DNA of 64,000 nt from Photobacterium profundum SS9 (GCF_000196255.1 NC_006370.1:1270187-1334186); one strand, 5' to 3'. Shown: positions 53,895 to 63,683, counted from the stretch's first letter. Notes: generated from the letters alone by a model not told the origin. Numbers and translations are program-made.

Positions 53895-54162
53895 AGGTTG
53901 ATATCCTCTTATAAATCAAAGTCCTTTGTATCAAACGGCAATGACTAAATAGTCATTTAGTAACGATAAAATAAGAATAGTCGTTAGCTTTATAATTGTA
54001 AGGGCTTTTTAGTTAAAATGTTAAATCAGTGTTGGTTTTACTTTGTCTCCCAATCAAAAGTATGACTTTCTATTTACTTTTCAGTCGTTATTATAGGTGC
54101 CTTCAGTTAGTGTCTTTATAAGGCATCTATTTGCAATGTGCTTAAAAACAAGGAGAAGGTGG

Positions 54163-55203
54163 TTGGATTCAGTTACACAAGCTGCATTAGGTGCTGCAGT
54201 TGCTGCGGTTGTCGCCGGGAAAAAAAGCTCCCCAAAAATATTACTGGCAGGTGCAGCCTTAGGCACGATACCTGATCTCGATGTGCTGATTGGCTATGGC
54301 GATCCTGTTTCAGATATGGTGAAACACCGTGGCTTTAGTCATTCATTATTTATCATGTTACCGTTTTCTTGGCTGTTAGCACAAGCTTGGCAGCAGTGGC
54401 GTCCTTCTCGTTTCTCTTTTACTCAGCTTTGGCTGCTTATTGCAGCTTGTCTTATCACGCACCCGCTACTCGATGCCTTTACCTCTTATGGCACTCAACT
54501 GCTTTGGCCGTTTGATATTAGTTTTGCGGTATCAAGTATCTTCATTATCGATCCACTTTATACCATACCCTTGCTCGTGGTGATTTTTGCTAGCCTTTTT
54601 TGGCGAGAGAAGATGGCAAAGCTATGTGGAATAGGGCTAGCTATCTCGACAGTGTATTTAGCGTGGTCAGTGATTGCTTTGCAACTTATCGAGTCGAGAG
54701 TCGAAGGGGATTTAGCGGGTACAGCACTTGAAAATAAACCAGTATTTATTGCCCCAACCCCTGTGAATACAGTGTTGTGGCGTGTCGTTGTATTAGACGG
54801 TGATACGTATTGGGAAGGGTTAACGTCGTTATTAGATAAAGATAATACGATTGATTTTATTGCTAAGCCCCGTGGTGAGTGGTTGTTGAATGAAAAGCCT
54901 AAACGTTTACTTATGCTTGAAAAGTTCAGCGATCAATTTGTTCGTTATCAACAAATTGATGATAAATTAATCGTGACGGATTTACGTTTAGGCATGGCTG
55001 AATACCTACCGTTTAGTTTTGCGTTTGCTCAGGAAAGTAATAATGATGAATGGAAAATGTTATCGCCTGAAAAAATGGAAGAAAAACGGGTCAGACCTAA
55101 ACATTTACCTGCATTATGGTTGCGCTTATTAGGGAATCAAAATATTAATGCAAACTTATGTCATATTAAAGAATGCCCTGATGACCTAAATAGTTTGTTA
55201 TAA
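54163..55203 (+). CDS. YdjM-family inner-membrane putative metal-dependent hydrolase
   Basis: 346 residues from TTG 54163, preceded by AAGGAG; the longer frame to 54097 starts with residues unlike the family and has no ribosome-binding site. Conserved metal-type motifs are GTIPDLDVL (about 34-42), HRGFSHS (about 54-60) and HPLLDAFTSYGTQ (about 104-116). About five membrane segments lie in the first 200 residues; the last 150 are soluble. The E. coli relative YdjM is LexA-controlled, but I see no LexA box here. Activity has not been proved for the family. Confidence 0.85.
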   Translation: MDSVTQAALGAAVAAVVAGKKSSPKILLAGAALGTIPDLDVLIGYGDPVSDMVKHRGFSHSLFIMLPFSWLLAQAWQQWRPSRFSFTQLWLLIAACLITHPLLDAFTSYGTQLLWPFDISFAVSSIFIIDPLYTIPLLVVIFASLFWREKMAKLCGIGLAISTVYLAWSVIALQLIESRVEGDLAGTALENKPVFIAPTPVNTVLWRVVVLDGDTYWEGLTSLLDKDNTIDFIAKPRGEWLLNEKPKRLLMLEKFSDQFVRYQQIDDKLIVTDLRLGMAEYLPFSFAFAQESNNDEWKMLSPEKMEEKRVRPKHLPALWLRLLGNQNINANLCHIKECPDDLNSLL

Positions 55204-55565
55204 CGGTTTTTTTCATACAAAATTAGAAGCTAATACGGTGATAAAACTGTGTTAGCTTTTTATTTTATAGTCAATTTGTTTCCTATTGATGTTAATGTTT
55301 TTTTGTGTGCCACATAAATCACACCATTCTAAATGTTGCATACAATCGTAGATTTGGTGAATTGTTACAAAAAGTATTGTAGCGTTTCTATTTTTATAGA
55401 ACGTTGTTTTTAAGAGTAGGCTCACACATTACTTTTCTAATAAATGATTTTTTTAATTAATTGATTTCTATCAATAGTGAAGTGTTATACAGCTGCCAAG
55501 ATACCCCTAAAGTATTAAAGGTCTTATGTTGAGATCGCATTTTTCGATATATGGAGATAACGAGT
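55204..55565. other. Promoter region of the C4-dicarboxylate transporter
   Basis: 362 bp, strongly AT-rich, with a perfect FNR box at 55461-55474. No gene or terminator hairpin is clear. Confidence 0.6.
55461..55474 (+). promoter_or_regulatory. Perfect FNR box
   Basis: TTGATTTCTATCAA is an exact match to the FNR consensus TTGAT-N4-ATCAA. Its centre is 98 bp upstream of the transporter ATG. At the usual -41.5 position, transcription would begin near 55509. Dcu transporters are known FNR targets, which supports the call. Confidence 0.8.
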
Positions 55566-56891
55566 ATGCTGTATTTGGAATTTTTATTCCTCCTTCTCGT
55601 CTTATATGCTGGTAGCCGTTTTGGTGGCATTGGTTTAGGCGTCGTTTCGGGTTTAGGTTTGTTGGTTGAAGTGTTCATTTTCAGAATGCCGCCTACCTCG
55701 CCACCGATCACGGTAATGTTAATTATTCTTGCTGTCGTTACTTGTGCTTCTATTCTAGAAGCGGCCGGTGGCTTAAAGTATATGTTACAAATTGCCGAAC
55801 GCATTTTACGTAGTAACCCTAAGCGTGTGACCATCCTCGGTCCGCTTGTCACTTATACCATGACTTTTATGCTGGGTACTGGTCATGCGGTTTACTCTAT
55901 TATGCCGATTATTGGTGATGTGGCATTGAAGAATGGCATTCGACCAGAGCGTCCAATGGCGGCGTCATCTGTTGCATCGCAGCTCGCAATTACTGCAAGT
56001 CCAATTTCTGCTGCGGTTGTGTACTATTTAGCCGTGCTATCTGGCCTTGATGAAAGTATCCACCTGCTAACGATTTTAATGGTAACTGTGCCTTCAACGT
56101 TATTGGGTACCATTTTATTATCTCTATATAGTTTACGTCGTGGTAAAGAGTTAAATGATGATCCTGAATATCAGCGTCGTCTACAAGATCCATTATGGCG
56201 TGATAAAATTCTTCATACGACCTCAACATCTCTTGATGAAAAGCTGCCATCGTCTTCAAAACATGCGGTACTGCTATTTATTTTGGCATTGGCTACAATT
56301 GTGGTTGTGGCGATGGTGCCAGAGATCCGCACGATAGGTGAGGGAACTAAACCGATTTCGATGTCATTGATTATTCAGATGATGATGTTGGGATTTGGTG
56401 GCTTAATCCTGCTTGTTACGCGTACCAACGTACAGAAAGTACCTGAAGGTGTGGTATTTAAATCGGGCATGGTGGCCGCTATTGCCATCTTCGGTATCGC
56501 GTGGATGAGTGATACTTACTTCCAGTATGCAATGCCATCGTTTAAATCGGGTATTACAGAGATGGTACAAGGTTATCCTTGGACTTTTGCACTAGCACTA
56601 TTCATTGTTTCTGTTGTGGTGAATAGCCAAGCAGCAACTGCACGTATGATGTTGCCTGTTGGTGTTGCTATGGGGCTTAACCCTGCGTTATTGATTGGCT
56701 TAATGCCTGCAACTTACGGTTATTTCTTTATTCCTAATTACCCGTCAGATATCGCAACGTGTAACTTTGATGTCACGGGTACAACAAAGATAGGTAAGTA
56801 CTATTTTAACCACAGCTTTATGATGCCAGGTCTTATTGGTGTGATATCGGCGTGTATGATCGGCTATACCATCGCACAAGTTGTTGTGTAG
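55566..56891 (+). CDS. dcuB: Anaerobic C4-dicarboxylate transporter (DcuA/DcuB family)
   Basis: 441 residues from ATG 55566, chosen because GGAGAT lies 7 bases upstream; an ATG at 55551 overlaps that site. It exchanges fumarate/malate for succinate in fumarate respiration. About 11 membrane segments. GTGHAVYSIMPIIGDVALKN resembles DcuB, while AITASPISAAVVY and NSQAATARMMLPVGVAMGLN resemble DcuA, so A versus B is not certain. The C-terminal YPSDIATCNFDVTGTTKIGK is conserved. The upstream FNR box fits anaerobic induction. Confidence 0.88.
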   Translation: MLYLEFLFLLLVLYAGSRFGGIGLGVVSGLGLLVEVFIFRMPPTSPPITVMLIILAVVTCASILEAAGGLKYMLQIAERILRSNPKRVTILGPLVTYTMTFMLGTGHAVYSIMPIIGDVALKNGIRPERPMAASSVASQLAITASPISAAVVYYLAVLSGLDESIHLLTILMVTVPSTLLGTILLSLYSLRRGKELNDDPEYQRRLQDPLWRDKILHTTSTSLDEKLPSSSKHAVLLFILALATIVVVAMVPEIRTIGEGTKPISMSLIIQMMMLGFGGLILLVTRTNVQKVPEGVVFKSGMVAAIAIFGIAWMSDTYFQYAMPSFKSGITEMVQGYPWTFALALFIVSVVVNSQAATARMMLPVGVAMGLNPALLIGLMPATYGYFFIPNYPSDIATCNFDVTGTTKIGKYYFNHSFMMPGLIGVISACMIGYTIAQVVV

Positions 56892-56927
56892 GTTGTTATA
56901 ATTTAGAACGCTGATTTTATAGAATAC

Positions 56928-56953
56928 AAAAAGGGAGCAATTGCTCCCTTTTT
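56928..56953. terminator. Bidirectional terminator between the dcu gene and psiE
   Basis: AAAAAGGGAGCAA is directly followed by TTGCTCCCTTTTT. It can end both converging transcripts. Confidence 0.88.
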
Positions 56954-57000
56954 GTTACCAATTGAGTTCTATTTAGGAATGCATTCTAGCTAATAAATAT

Positions 57001-57435
57001 TTAGTCATCTGACTGTTTCTTTAATGGGTCGGTTACGGCTTCATAAGGCCAATAATGGTGACCAATACGGATCATTAACGTGGCTGCTGCAAGAATAAAG
57101 GCAGCGAGTGCTAGCCATACCACTAAAACCCCATCTAACTCTTTCATACCTAGCGTGATATAGCGAGCAATCGCCATTATCGCAATATAAATAGGGTAGC
57201 GTACCGGAATTTTACCGTGGGCGACAAATTGCTGCACCATGGCCAATACTTCCAGATAAATAAACATTAATAAAATGTCGGTAAGCTGGATATCTTTTTG
57301 GATAATGACGTGAACAAACTCATTAACCATGGCAAACAAGGTAGCTAAGGTTATGGCAACCAGCAGGATCGCCTCGAGTATGTAAAATATTTTGAGAAAA
57401 GGCTTACTAAAACTCTTTGGTAAATGGGAAGGCAT
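57001..57435 (-). CDS. psiE: Phosphate-starvation-inducible protein PsiE homolog
   Basis: 144 residues (E. coli 136). Small inner-membrane protein with four hydrophobic segments (about 14-38, 52-70, 80-97, 103-122). The motif AHGKIPVRYPIYIAIMAIAR (about 72-91) and RYITLGMKE are the family hallmarks. The molecular role is unknown. CGGAGAATTT precedes the ATG. Confidence 0.9.
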   Translation of the reverse strand: MPSHLPKSFSKPFLKIFYILEAILLVAITLATLFAMVNEFVHVIIQKDIQLTDILLMFIYLEVLAMVQQFVAHGKIPVRYPIYIAIMAIARYITLGMKELDGVLVVWLALAAFILAAATLMIRIGHHYWPYEAVTDPLKKQSDD

Positions 57436-57873
57436 AAATTCTCCGGAAACAATGTACTAACCGCTTTTTACGGCTTTTAGGAATAATAAGTCGAGATTAT
57501 AAGAATAGGAAAGAGATAGAGAAAGAAAATAATCATTTTGATGACAAATAAAAAAGGCAACACAGTAGCATTATACCAAATCCATTAATTATCTGATCAG
57601 TTCAGCGAGAGTTAAAATGCTTTTAGACAAGGAGATAAATTGAGGATCTAGTGGCTCTAAATTGAAATTTATTAACGTAGTATAAAAGCATTTTAAACTC
57701 GCCCAAAGGGAGCGCTACTGGAAGCCAATTTCTGTGTCTAGCGATTTTAAAAGAGCACCACTCTTCTATCAACCGCTATCCTTGAACTCGACTACCAGTA
57801 GTGTTCTGAATGGTCAGATAATTAGTGGAATTGGTATTACCTCTTTAAGCCGGAAATTAATGTTGCCGTTTGA
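57436..57873. other. psiE-btuR intergenic region
   Basis: 438 bp, largely filled by the structured repeat copy C (57572-57838). The repeat ends 36 bp from the btuR stop. No gene or separate btuR terminator is evident. Confidence 0.65.
57572..57838 (+). repeat. Structured ~266-bp dispersed repeat, copy C (divergent)
   Basis: Ends are TATACCAAATCCATTAATTA and its near-complement TAATTAGTGGAATTGGTATT. It has the same length, orientation and hairpin plan as copies A and B. Hairpin 1 pairs 57612-57625 with 57683-57696 (14 bp perfect) and 57635-57641 with 57666-57672. Hairpin 2 pairs 57715-57721 with 57795-57801, 57739-57743 with 57774-57778 and 57751-57755 with 57761-57765. Shared unpaired or loop motifs with A and B are TTCAGCGAGA, CAAGG, CTAGTGG-TCTA--TTGAAA, AACTCGCCC, TCCTTGAA and CTGAAT. 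Confidence 0.85.
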
Positions 57874-58479
57874 TTACCAGTCGACGCCTTTACGTGCTTT
57901 AACACCGCTTTCAAAAGCATGCTTTACGCTTTTTACTTCTGATACCGTATCTGCCATTTCAATCAATGTACGATGCGCAGCTCGACCAGTAATGATAACC
58001 GACTGCATACTTGGACGGTTGTTAATTGTTTCTACAACTTCTTCTAATTCCACGTAGCCATAAGTAACCATGTAGGTCATCTCATCGAGTAAAACAACGT
58101 CATAGCTATCATCAGCTAGCATTGATTTACATTCGGCCCACGTTTTTTGGGCGGCAGCTTTATCTGATTCTTTATTCTGTGTTTCCCAAGTAAACCCGGT
58201 TGCCATCACTTCAAAATGTACGCCGTGTTGCTCGAGCAGGTTGCGTTCTCCACAATCCCAAGTGCCTTTAATAAACTGCCCAACACCACATTTAAAACCA
58301 TGCCCAACAGCACGGGCAATCGTACCAAAACCTGAGGTTGATTTGCCTTTACCGTTACCTGTAATAATGAGGAAAAGCCCTTTTTCTTCTTGAGCGGCTT
58401 CAACACGAGCATCGACGTCAGCTTTTACTTTTTCTTGGCGTGATTTATAGCGTTCGTCCTTGTTGATTTGATCAACCAT
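57874..58479 (-). CDS. btuR: Cob(I)alamin adenosyltransferase (BtuR/CobO)
   Basis: 201 residues (E. coli BtuR 196). It adenosylates corrinoids to make the active coenzyme. The P-loop is TGNGKGKSTSGFG (about 40-52). VLLDEMTYMVTYGYVELE and VIITGRAAHRTLIEMADTVS are family motifs. It follows cobS by 36 bp and ends the cobT-cobS-btuR cluster. Confidence 0.95.
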   Translation of the reverse strand: MVDQINKDERYKSRQEKVKADVDARVEAAQEEKGLFLIITGNGKGKSTSGFGTIARAVGHGFKCGVGQFIKGTWDCGERNLLEQHGVHFEVMATGFTWETQNKESDKAAAQKTWAECKSMLADDSYDVVLLDEMTYMVTYGYVELEEVVETINNRPSMQSVIITGRAAHRTLIEMADTVSEVKSVKHAFESGVKARKGVDW

Positions 58480-58515
58480 GGGTTTCCCTCTTTATATTTT
58501 ATTAATGTGTTTATT

Positions 58516-59352
58516 TTATGAAAGCCAGGCTAGCAAGGTTAGATAGCCCATAAGTTCCGCAATTTGTTGTGTTGCCCCCAAGCAATCGCCAGTATAGCCT
58601 CCTAATTGTTGTTGGAACCATTTACCACAGAGCCAACGAACAACAAACAAAACTAACGTTAAGCTGATAGCCATCTCTAAAGGCAAGAGTAGTAATATAA
58701 TCAATCCTGTGGCAATTAAAACCCACAAATCGTGTTGGCTTTGCTGATTAGCCAGTGGTTTTACTTTGCTATCTTGATCTGCTCTTACATATGGATAAGA
58801 AAATATTAGGCTTGCAGCACAGATTCGACTTAACGTGTGCATCACGATTAATAGCCCTACAGGTAGTAATATATCAATTTTTGCTAACGCAATTAATACA
58901 GCCCATCTGCACCCGAGCATCATAACCAAAGCAGACGCACCATACGTACCAAGGCGTGAATCTTTCATTATGTTTAGCTTTTGTTCAACAGACCAACCAC
59001 CGCCAAATCCATCAAAAACATCCGCTAAGCCATCTTCATGAAATGCACCAGTTAGCAATAACCCGCAAATAATCGCGGCTGCAACGGCGAGTTCTATGGG
59101 AAATACCTGAACGGAAATCCAATATACTATCGCCGTTAATAAACCGATAATGGTACCCACAACCCCAAAATAGCGGTTTGCTTGATTGAGCCTTTCTGAC
59201 GAGTAAGGCGTACTTTCAGGAATAGGAATACGGGTAAAAAAAGCCAGAGCCACCAGAAAAACTTGCCATTGGCGCTTGAAACCGATGGCGTTTAGTTTTT
59301 TATCTGTAGCTGAATTTTTAGTATTAGATAGGCTATCTGCTTTGTGGTTCAA
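58516..59352 (-). CDS. cobS: Adenosylcobinamide-GDP ribazoletransferase (cobalamin synthase)
   Basis: 278 residues. Integral inner-membrane enzyme joining adenosylcobinamide-GDP and alpha-ribazole. Family motifs are FFTRIPIPE (about 37-45), the metal-binding GAFHEDGLADVFDGFGGG (about 101-118) and KDSRLGTYGA (about 130-139). Its start is TTG overlapping the cobT stop (TTGA, 4 bp), indicating translational coupling. A long hydrophilic head of about 28 residues precedes the conserved part, so the true start could be slightly downstream. Confidence 0.93.
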   Translation of the reverse strand: MNHKADSLSNTKNSATDKKLNAIGFKRQWQVFLVALAFFTRIPIPESTPYSSERLNQANRYFGVVGTIIGLLTAIVYWISVQVFPIELAVAAAIICGLLLTGAFHEDGLADVFDGFGGGWSVEQKLNIMKDSRLGTYGASALVMMLGCRWAVLIALAKIDILLPVGLLIVMHTLSRICAASLIFSYPYVRADQDSKVKPLANQQSQHDLWVLIATGLIILLLLPLEMAISLTLVLFVVRWLCGKWFQQQLGGYTGDCLGATQQIAELMGYLTLLAWLS

Positions 59353-60377
59353 ACTGTTACTCCAGCATCTTCAAAACTTGCCATTTCGTTATAGAAACAA
59401 CAGGCAGAGCGTAGCAGTGGTAGAGCTAAAGCGGCACCTGTCCCTTCGCCTAAGCGTAAACCTAAACTAAGCAGTGGTGTTGCATTCAAATGCTGGAGCA
59501 TACGCTGGTGGCCTGATTCGTCAGAGCAATGGCAATAAATAAAGTAATGATTTGCTTCGGGGTGCATTGAAACGGCAAGCATGGCGGCAGCTGTGGAAAT
59601 GAAGCCATCAACCAATACCGTCATTTTATTTTCAGCGGCTTTTAGCATACCCCCAACGATTTGAGCAATTTCAAAACCACCGACACTGGCCAGTATCGAT
59701 AAAGGATCAGATAATTGCTCTGCATGCAGATCCAACGCTTGGGTTATAAGGTCGACTTTACGTTGTAGCTGCTGATCATCAATACCTGTCCCGCGCCCTA
59801 CACATTCATCTGCTGGTATATTCAATAATGCCGCCATGATGGCAGCAGCACTGCTGGTATTACCAATGCCCATCTCACCAAAGCCCACAAGGTTACAAGA
59901 TTGCTGATTTAGCACTTCTACAACGTTTGCACCGTATTCTAAGGCTTGTAAAACTGTGTTGTCTGTCATCGCTGCGTATTGGCTGAAATCTTCTGTACCA
60001 TGCCCAAGACGTTGCTTTATTAAGTTAGGGTGATCTTCTGGTTCGACTTTAATACCAGCATCTATCACTTTTAATGCCATGTCGTTTGTTCGGCAAAAAC
60101 AATTAATCGCAGCGCCACCAGCGAGAAAATTTGCCACCATTTGTGCTGTGACTTCACTAGGCGCAATACTGAGACTATGTTGAGCAATGCCGTGGTCGCC
60201 TGCAAAAACAAGTAGGTGTGGGTGCCTTATTTCAATTTTTTCAGTTTGTTGGATTAAAGCCAGTTGTAATGCGACAGCTTCTAATTGACCTAATGCACCT
60301 AACGGTTTTGTCTTGTTATCTATTTTGTGTTGAATATGGTCGGATGGCTGAGTATCAGGCTGAGTGATGGTAAACAT
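59349..60377 (-). CDS. cobT: Nicotinate-nucleotide-dimethylbenzimidazole phosphoribosyltransferase
   Basis: 342 residues (Salmonella 356). It makes alpha-ribazole phosphate, the lower-ligand precursor of cobalamin. Motifs DNKTKPLGALGQLE (about 19-32), FAGDHGIAQHSLS (about 52-64), GFGEMGIGNTSSAAAIMAAL (about 165-184) and the catalytic-glutamate region LRLGEGTGAALALPLL (about 309-324) are present. First gene of cobT-cobS-btuR. No cobU lies here and I found no cobalamin riboswitch core upstream. Confidence 0.95.
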   Translation of the reverse strand: MFTITQPDTQPSDHIQHKIDNKTKPLGALGQLEAVALQLALIQQTEKIEIRHPHLLVFAGDHGIAQHSLSIAPSEVTAQMVANFLAGGAAINCFCRTNDMALKVIDAGIKVEPEDHPNLIKQRLGHGTEDFSQYAAMTDNTVLQALEYGANVVEVLNQQSCNLVGFGEMGIGNTSSAAAIMAALLNIPADECVGRGTGIDDQQLQRKVDLITQALDLHAEQLSDPLSILASVGGFEIAQIVGGMLKAAENKMTVLVDGFISTAAAMLAVSMHPEANHYFIYCHCSDESGHQRMLQHLNATPLLSLGLRLGEGTGAALALPLLRSACCFYNEMASFEDAGVTV

Positions 60378-60604
60378 ACGTGCAGATTTCCTTGTTCTGG
60401 CAAGATAACGTTTATGACGGCATACCGTTTAACGCAACGAAGCGAGTTGAAATTTTGCGGCAGCAAAGCTGGTAAAGCAATGGGGAAAGAGTAAATATGA
60501 CGATTATATTTATAACAAGATTGCATAGTGGCAAAATAGTACTTGAAATCATTAACCGCATGGTGTTCTAATTGGGTGGTATTTGACCAATTGTATAGAG
60601 ACGC

Positions 60605-61303
60605 ATGAATATTAAATTATTATCTATTATAAGTTTTTCACTCGTTCTTCTTGGTTGCTCAAGTCGTCTACCGACGGAAGATGAACGACAAACTCAATTT
60701 ATTAAGAATAATGATAAATTGGTTGAAGTTGAATACATAGAAGATGCGACAGGTTTGCAGTGGGTATCTCCGACTGTGGCGGCTTCTGAATATAACAAAA
60801 TACTGATTAATGACGTTGGTATTCACCAAAATGCGAAAGCGGTACGCCAAATCCCAGAGCGTGTGCTAGATAAAGTATCTGAACGATTAACCACGATTGT
60901 TAAGCAAGAACTCACACGTGGTGTCGAGGTTGTTGATAAAGCAGGCGCTGATACAGCGACGTTGAATATCATGATCAGCCGCGCCAGCACAGACTTTGAA
61001 GATCTTCAAATTACAGAAGTACTTCCTTATGGTGCATTAATTGGAAGCGCTAAAGCATTACTTGGCACCCGCGATCGAAATGTTCGTATTCTTGTAGAAT
61101 CGCAGCTTGTTGATAGCCAGACTGAAGAAGTATTGGCTGAGCGAGTTGGTGTCATTTTAGCCAAAGGCATTTTAGAAAATGATGATGTTGATCTTGAATA
61201 CGAACAGATTAAAGAAACCGTAGAGCTATTTACTCAAGATATTGTGCACTTTATTCGTGTAACCGCGTATCAAGCAGCCCTCAATGAAAAAGAGCAAAGT
61301 TAG
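60605..61303 (+). CDS. DUF3313-type outer-membrane lipoprotein
   Basis: 232 residues. A lipoprotein signal MNIKLLSIISFSLVLLGC ends in lipobox V-L-L-G-C; Ser follows the Cys, favouring outer-membrane sorting. The mature part resembles DUF3313 proteins: LQWVSPTVAASEYNKILIND, a helical region with TTIVKQELTRGVEVV, and RNVRILVESQLVDSQTEEVL. Function unknown. Own terminator downstream. Confidence 0.8.
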   Translation: MNIKLLSIISFSLVLLGCSSRLPTEDERQTQFIKNNDKLVEVEYIEDATGLQWVSPTVAASEYNKILINDVGIHQNAKAVRQIPERVLDKVSERLTTIVKQELTRGVEVVDKAGADTATLNIMISRASTDFEDLQITEVLPYGALIGSAKALLGTRDRNVRILVESQLVDSQTEEVLAERVGVILAKGILENDDVDLEYEQIKETVELFTQDIVHFIRVTAYQAALNEKEQS

Positions 61304-61346
61304 TGTAATAGTATAAATACTATTGGTAGACACAACTGTAATGTTA

Positions 61347-61377
61347 AGGCGGGTTTTTTATTTGAAAGCCCGCTTTT
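61347..61377 (+). terminator. Terminator of the DUF3313 lipoprotein gene
   Basis: GCGGG and CCCGC with extra T-A pairs form a stem followed by TTTTTC, 45 bp past the stop. Confidence 0.7.
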
Positions 61378-61495
61378 TCATACTTGTTTTTTATTATTAG
61401 CCAGGCTTCATGATTAAACTTTCTTATTACCAAAGCTGAGTCACTATGTTAGATATAAATAAGCATTGTTATGAAATATGAGGGAGTGCTGAACA

Positions 61496-61981
61496 ATGGA
61501 AATAGCGTTAACGGGGCAAGAAAACTATAAAATTCTAGTGGTTTGCATGGGCAATATTTGTCGATCGCCCACAGCTGAAGCCGTATTAAAAGCAAAAGTT
61601 AAAGCAAGAGGGCTTGCTATCAACGTCGATTCAGCTGGTACTATAGACTTCCACCAAGGTAACCCTCCAGATGTTCGCTCCCGTAGTGCAGGTGAAGCAA
61701 GAGGGTATAGCTTTTCAGGTATTAAATCTCGCAAAGTCACACTATGTGATTTTGAAGAATTTGACCTTATTTTAGCTGCAGATAATAGTAATTTAGACGA
61801 TCTTATTGTTATATGCCCGCCCCAATATCATTCTAAAATTGCATTGTATCTGAGTTATGGCACGAGCAATATTTCGGAAATTCCTGATCCCTATTACGGT
61901 GGGTCAAATGGATTTGAAATTGTCTTAGATTTAATTGAAGACGCAACAGACGTATTGCTAGATTCATTTCAAAAAGGCTAA
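61496..61981 (+). CDS. Low-molecular-weight protein-tyrosine phosphatase
   Basis: 161 residues. The phosphate loop C-x5-R is CMGNICRSP (C17 to R23), preceded by YKILVV. The catalytic acid motif is DPYYGG (about 131-136). Both are intact, so it should be active. LMW-PTPs often pair with a Wzc-type kinase in capsule loci; no such genes are near, so the substrate is unknown. GAGGGAGTG precedes the ATG. Confidence 0.92.
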   Translation: MEIALTGQENYKILVVCMGNICRSPTAEAVLKAKVKARGLAINVDSAGTIDFHQGNPPDVRSRSAGEARGYSFSGIKSRKVTLCDFEEFDLILAADNSNLDDLIVICPPQYHSKIALYLSYGTSNISEIPDPYYGGSNGFEIVLDLIEDATDVLLDSFQKG

Positions 61982-62046
61982 TACTATTCTGGATAAGTAA
62001 ATGGTCATATTTTGCGCAGGTATTTGTTTAGATTAGTATAGATATG

Positions 62047-62103
62047 AAAACGCCCACGACATGCTTTCACTATTACAAAGTGAAGCCGTCGTGGGCGTTT
62101 TTC
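62047..62103. terminator. Large bidirectional terminator between the phosphatase and SulP genes
   Basis: AAAACGCCCACGAC pairs with GTCGTGGGCGTTTT, and an inner stem GCTTTCACT/AGTGAAGC extends it. A on one side and T on the other allow use by both converging genes. Confidence 0.88.
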
Positions 62104-62123
62104 TAGCATCGTTGTCGCTGGAC

Positions 62124-63683
62124 TTAGCCGCCTAACGTATCTGTTGCTACTTTGTATGTTGGATCTTCTAGCATATTCACTTCAACTAGAGTTCCTGCTT
62201 TTTTAAGTAAGCTACGACATTCAGGGCTTAAATGACGAATATGCAATGTTTTACCTTGGCTTGCATAACGTTCTGCAACGGTATCAATCGCCTCGATTGC
62301 AGAGTGATCGGCAACGCGTGATTTAGCAAAATCGATAATAACGTCATTTGGATCTGTTTTTGCGTTAAATAGCTCTTGGAAGTGAGATACAGAACCAAAG
62401 AAAATTGGTCCATTTACTTCGTAGATCTTTGTCCCTTTTTCATCGGTATGTGATGCTGCGTAAACATGCTTAGCGTGATCCCAAGCAAAGACAAGCGCAG
62501 AGTAGATAACACCTACAATAACAGCGATAGCAAGGTCGGCAGCAACAGTTACGCAGGTAACAAGAATGATGGCGAAGAAATCATGCTTTGGCACTTTACG
62601 CGCCATTTTAAAGCTTGCCCATTCAAAGGTGCCAATAACAACCATGAACATAACACCGACAAGTGCAGCGAGAGGAATGATTTCAATTAGTGCAGAGCCA
62701 AATAAAATAAAGCAAAGTAAACCAACAGCGGCAGTAATACCCGATAAGCGACCACGACCACCAGAGTTAATGTTGATCATCGATTGACCGATCATTGCAC
62801 AGCCACCCATTGCGCCGAACACTGAGCATGTTACGTTTGCAATACCTTGACTCACACACTCACGGTTACCTTTACCACGAGTATCTGTCATTTCATCAAT
62901 TACAGTAAGTGTCAGTAGCGATTCAATCAGACCAATTGCAGCTAAAATTAGTGAGTACGGTAAGATAATACGCAAGGTTTCCACATTGAAACCCACATCA
63001 GGCAAAGCAAAGGTTGGCAAGCTACCTGCTAATGTTGCATTAACGTCACCGCTCATTGTGCGGACGAAGTCGATAACGGTACGAGAATCTAGACCAACGA
63101 CATGAACTAATACAGTAACAGTGATAATAGCAACAAGAGATGATGGGACTGCAGTCGTTAATTTAGGTAAGAAATGGATAATTGCCATTGTAAGAAGAAC
63201 AAGCCCTAGCATGATATACAGCTGAGAACCTTGCATCCACTCAAGTGCACCTGTTGCTCCTTGCACTTTAAATTGACCAAGCTGAGCTAAGAATATAACG
63301 ATCGCTAAACCGTTAACAAAGCCAATCATCACAGGGTGGGGCACCATGCGAATAAATTTACCGAGTTTAAATATACCGGCAAGAATTTGGAATATACCAG
63401 CAAGCATAACGGCAGCAAATAGGTATTGAACACCATGTTCAGCAACAAGGCTTACCATTACAACAGCCATTGCGCCAGTAGCTCCAGAAATCATTCCTGG
63501 ACGACCGCCTAAAATAGCAGTAATAAAGCCCACAATGAAAGCGGCGTATAAACCAACCATAGGGTCGACACCTGCCACGAAGGCAAAAGCAACCGCTTCT
63601 GGAATAAGGGCTAACGCAACGGTTAAACCTGAAAGTACGTCATTCTTGACTGATTGATGTGAAACTTGGGGGAATTCAAACAT
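62124..63683 (-). CDS. SulP family anion transporter with STAS domain
   Basis: 519 residues. Inner-membrane SLC26/SulP transporter: transport domain with about 14 segments (10-400), containing [20 protein letters not shown] (about 21-40) and [20 protein letters not shown] (about 293-312), and a cytoplasmic STAS domain (about 410-510, ending [13 protein letters not shown]). Family members carry bicarbonate, sulfate or dicarboxylates; the substrate is not evident from sequence. The ATG lacks a strong ribosome-binding site. Confidence 0.92.
   Translation of the reverse strand: MFEFPQVSHQSVKNDVLSGLTVALALIPEAVAFAFVAGVDPMVGLYAAFIVGFITAILGGRPGMISGATGAMAVVMVSLVAEHGVQYLFAAVMLAGIFQILAGIFKLGKFIRMVPHPVMIGFVNGLAIVIFLAQLGQFKVQGATGALEWMQGSQLYIMLGLVLLTMAIIHFLPKLTTAVPSSLVAIITVTVLVHVVGLDSRTVIDFVRTMSGDVNATLAGSLPTFALPDVGFNVETLRIILPYSLILAAIGLIESLLTLTVIDEMTDTRGKGNRECVSQGIANVTCSVFGAMGGCAMIGQSMININSGGRGRLSGITAAVGLLCFILFGSALIEIIPLAALVGVMFMVVIGTFEWASFKMARKVPKHDFFAIILVTCVTVAADLAIAVIVGVIYSALVFAWDHAKHVYAASHTDEKGTKIYEVNGPIFFGSVSHFQELFNAKTDPNDVIIDFAKSRVADHSAIEAIDTVAERYASQGKTLHIRHLSPECRSLLKKAGTLVEVNMLEDPTYKVATDTLGG

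Noticed and set aside
60378-60604. Cobalamin riboswitch upstream of cobT
   Set aside because: The 227-bp region has no B12-box-like GCCACTG core on the minus strand; only a small ACGG/CCGT hairpin is present.
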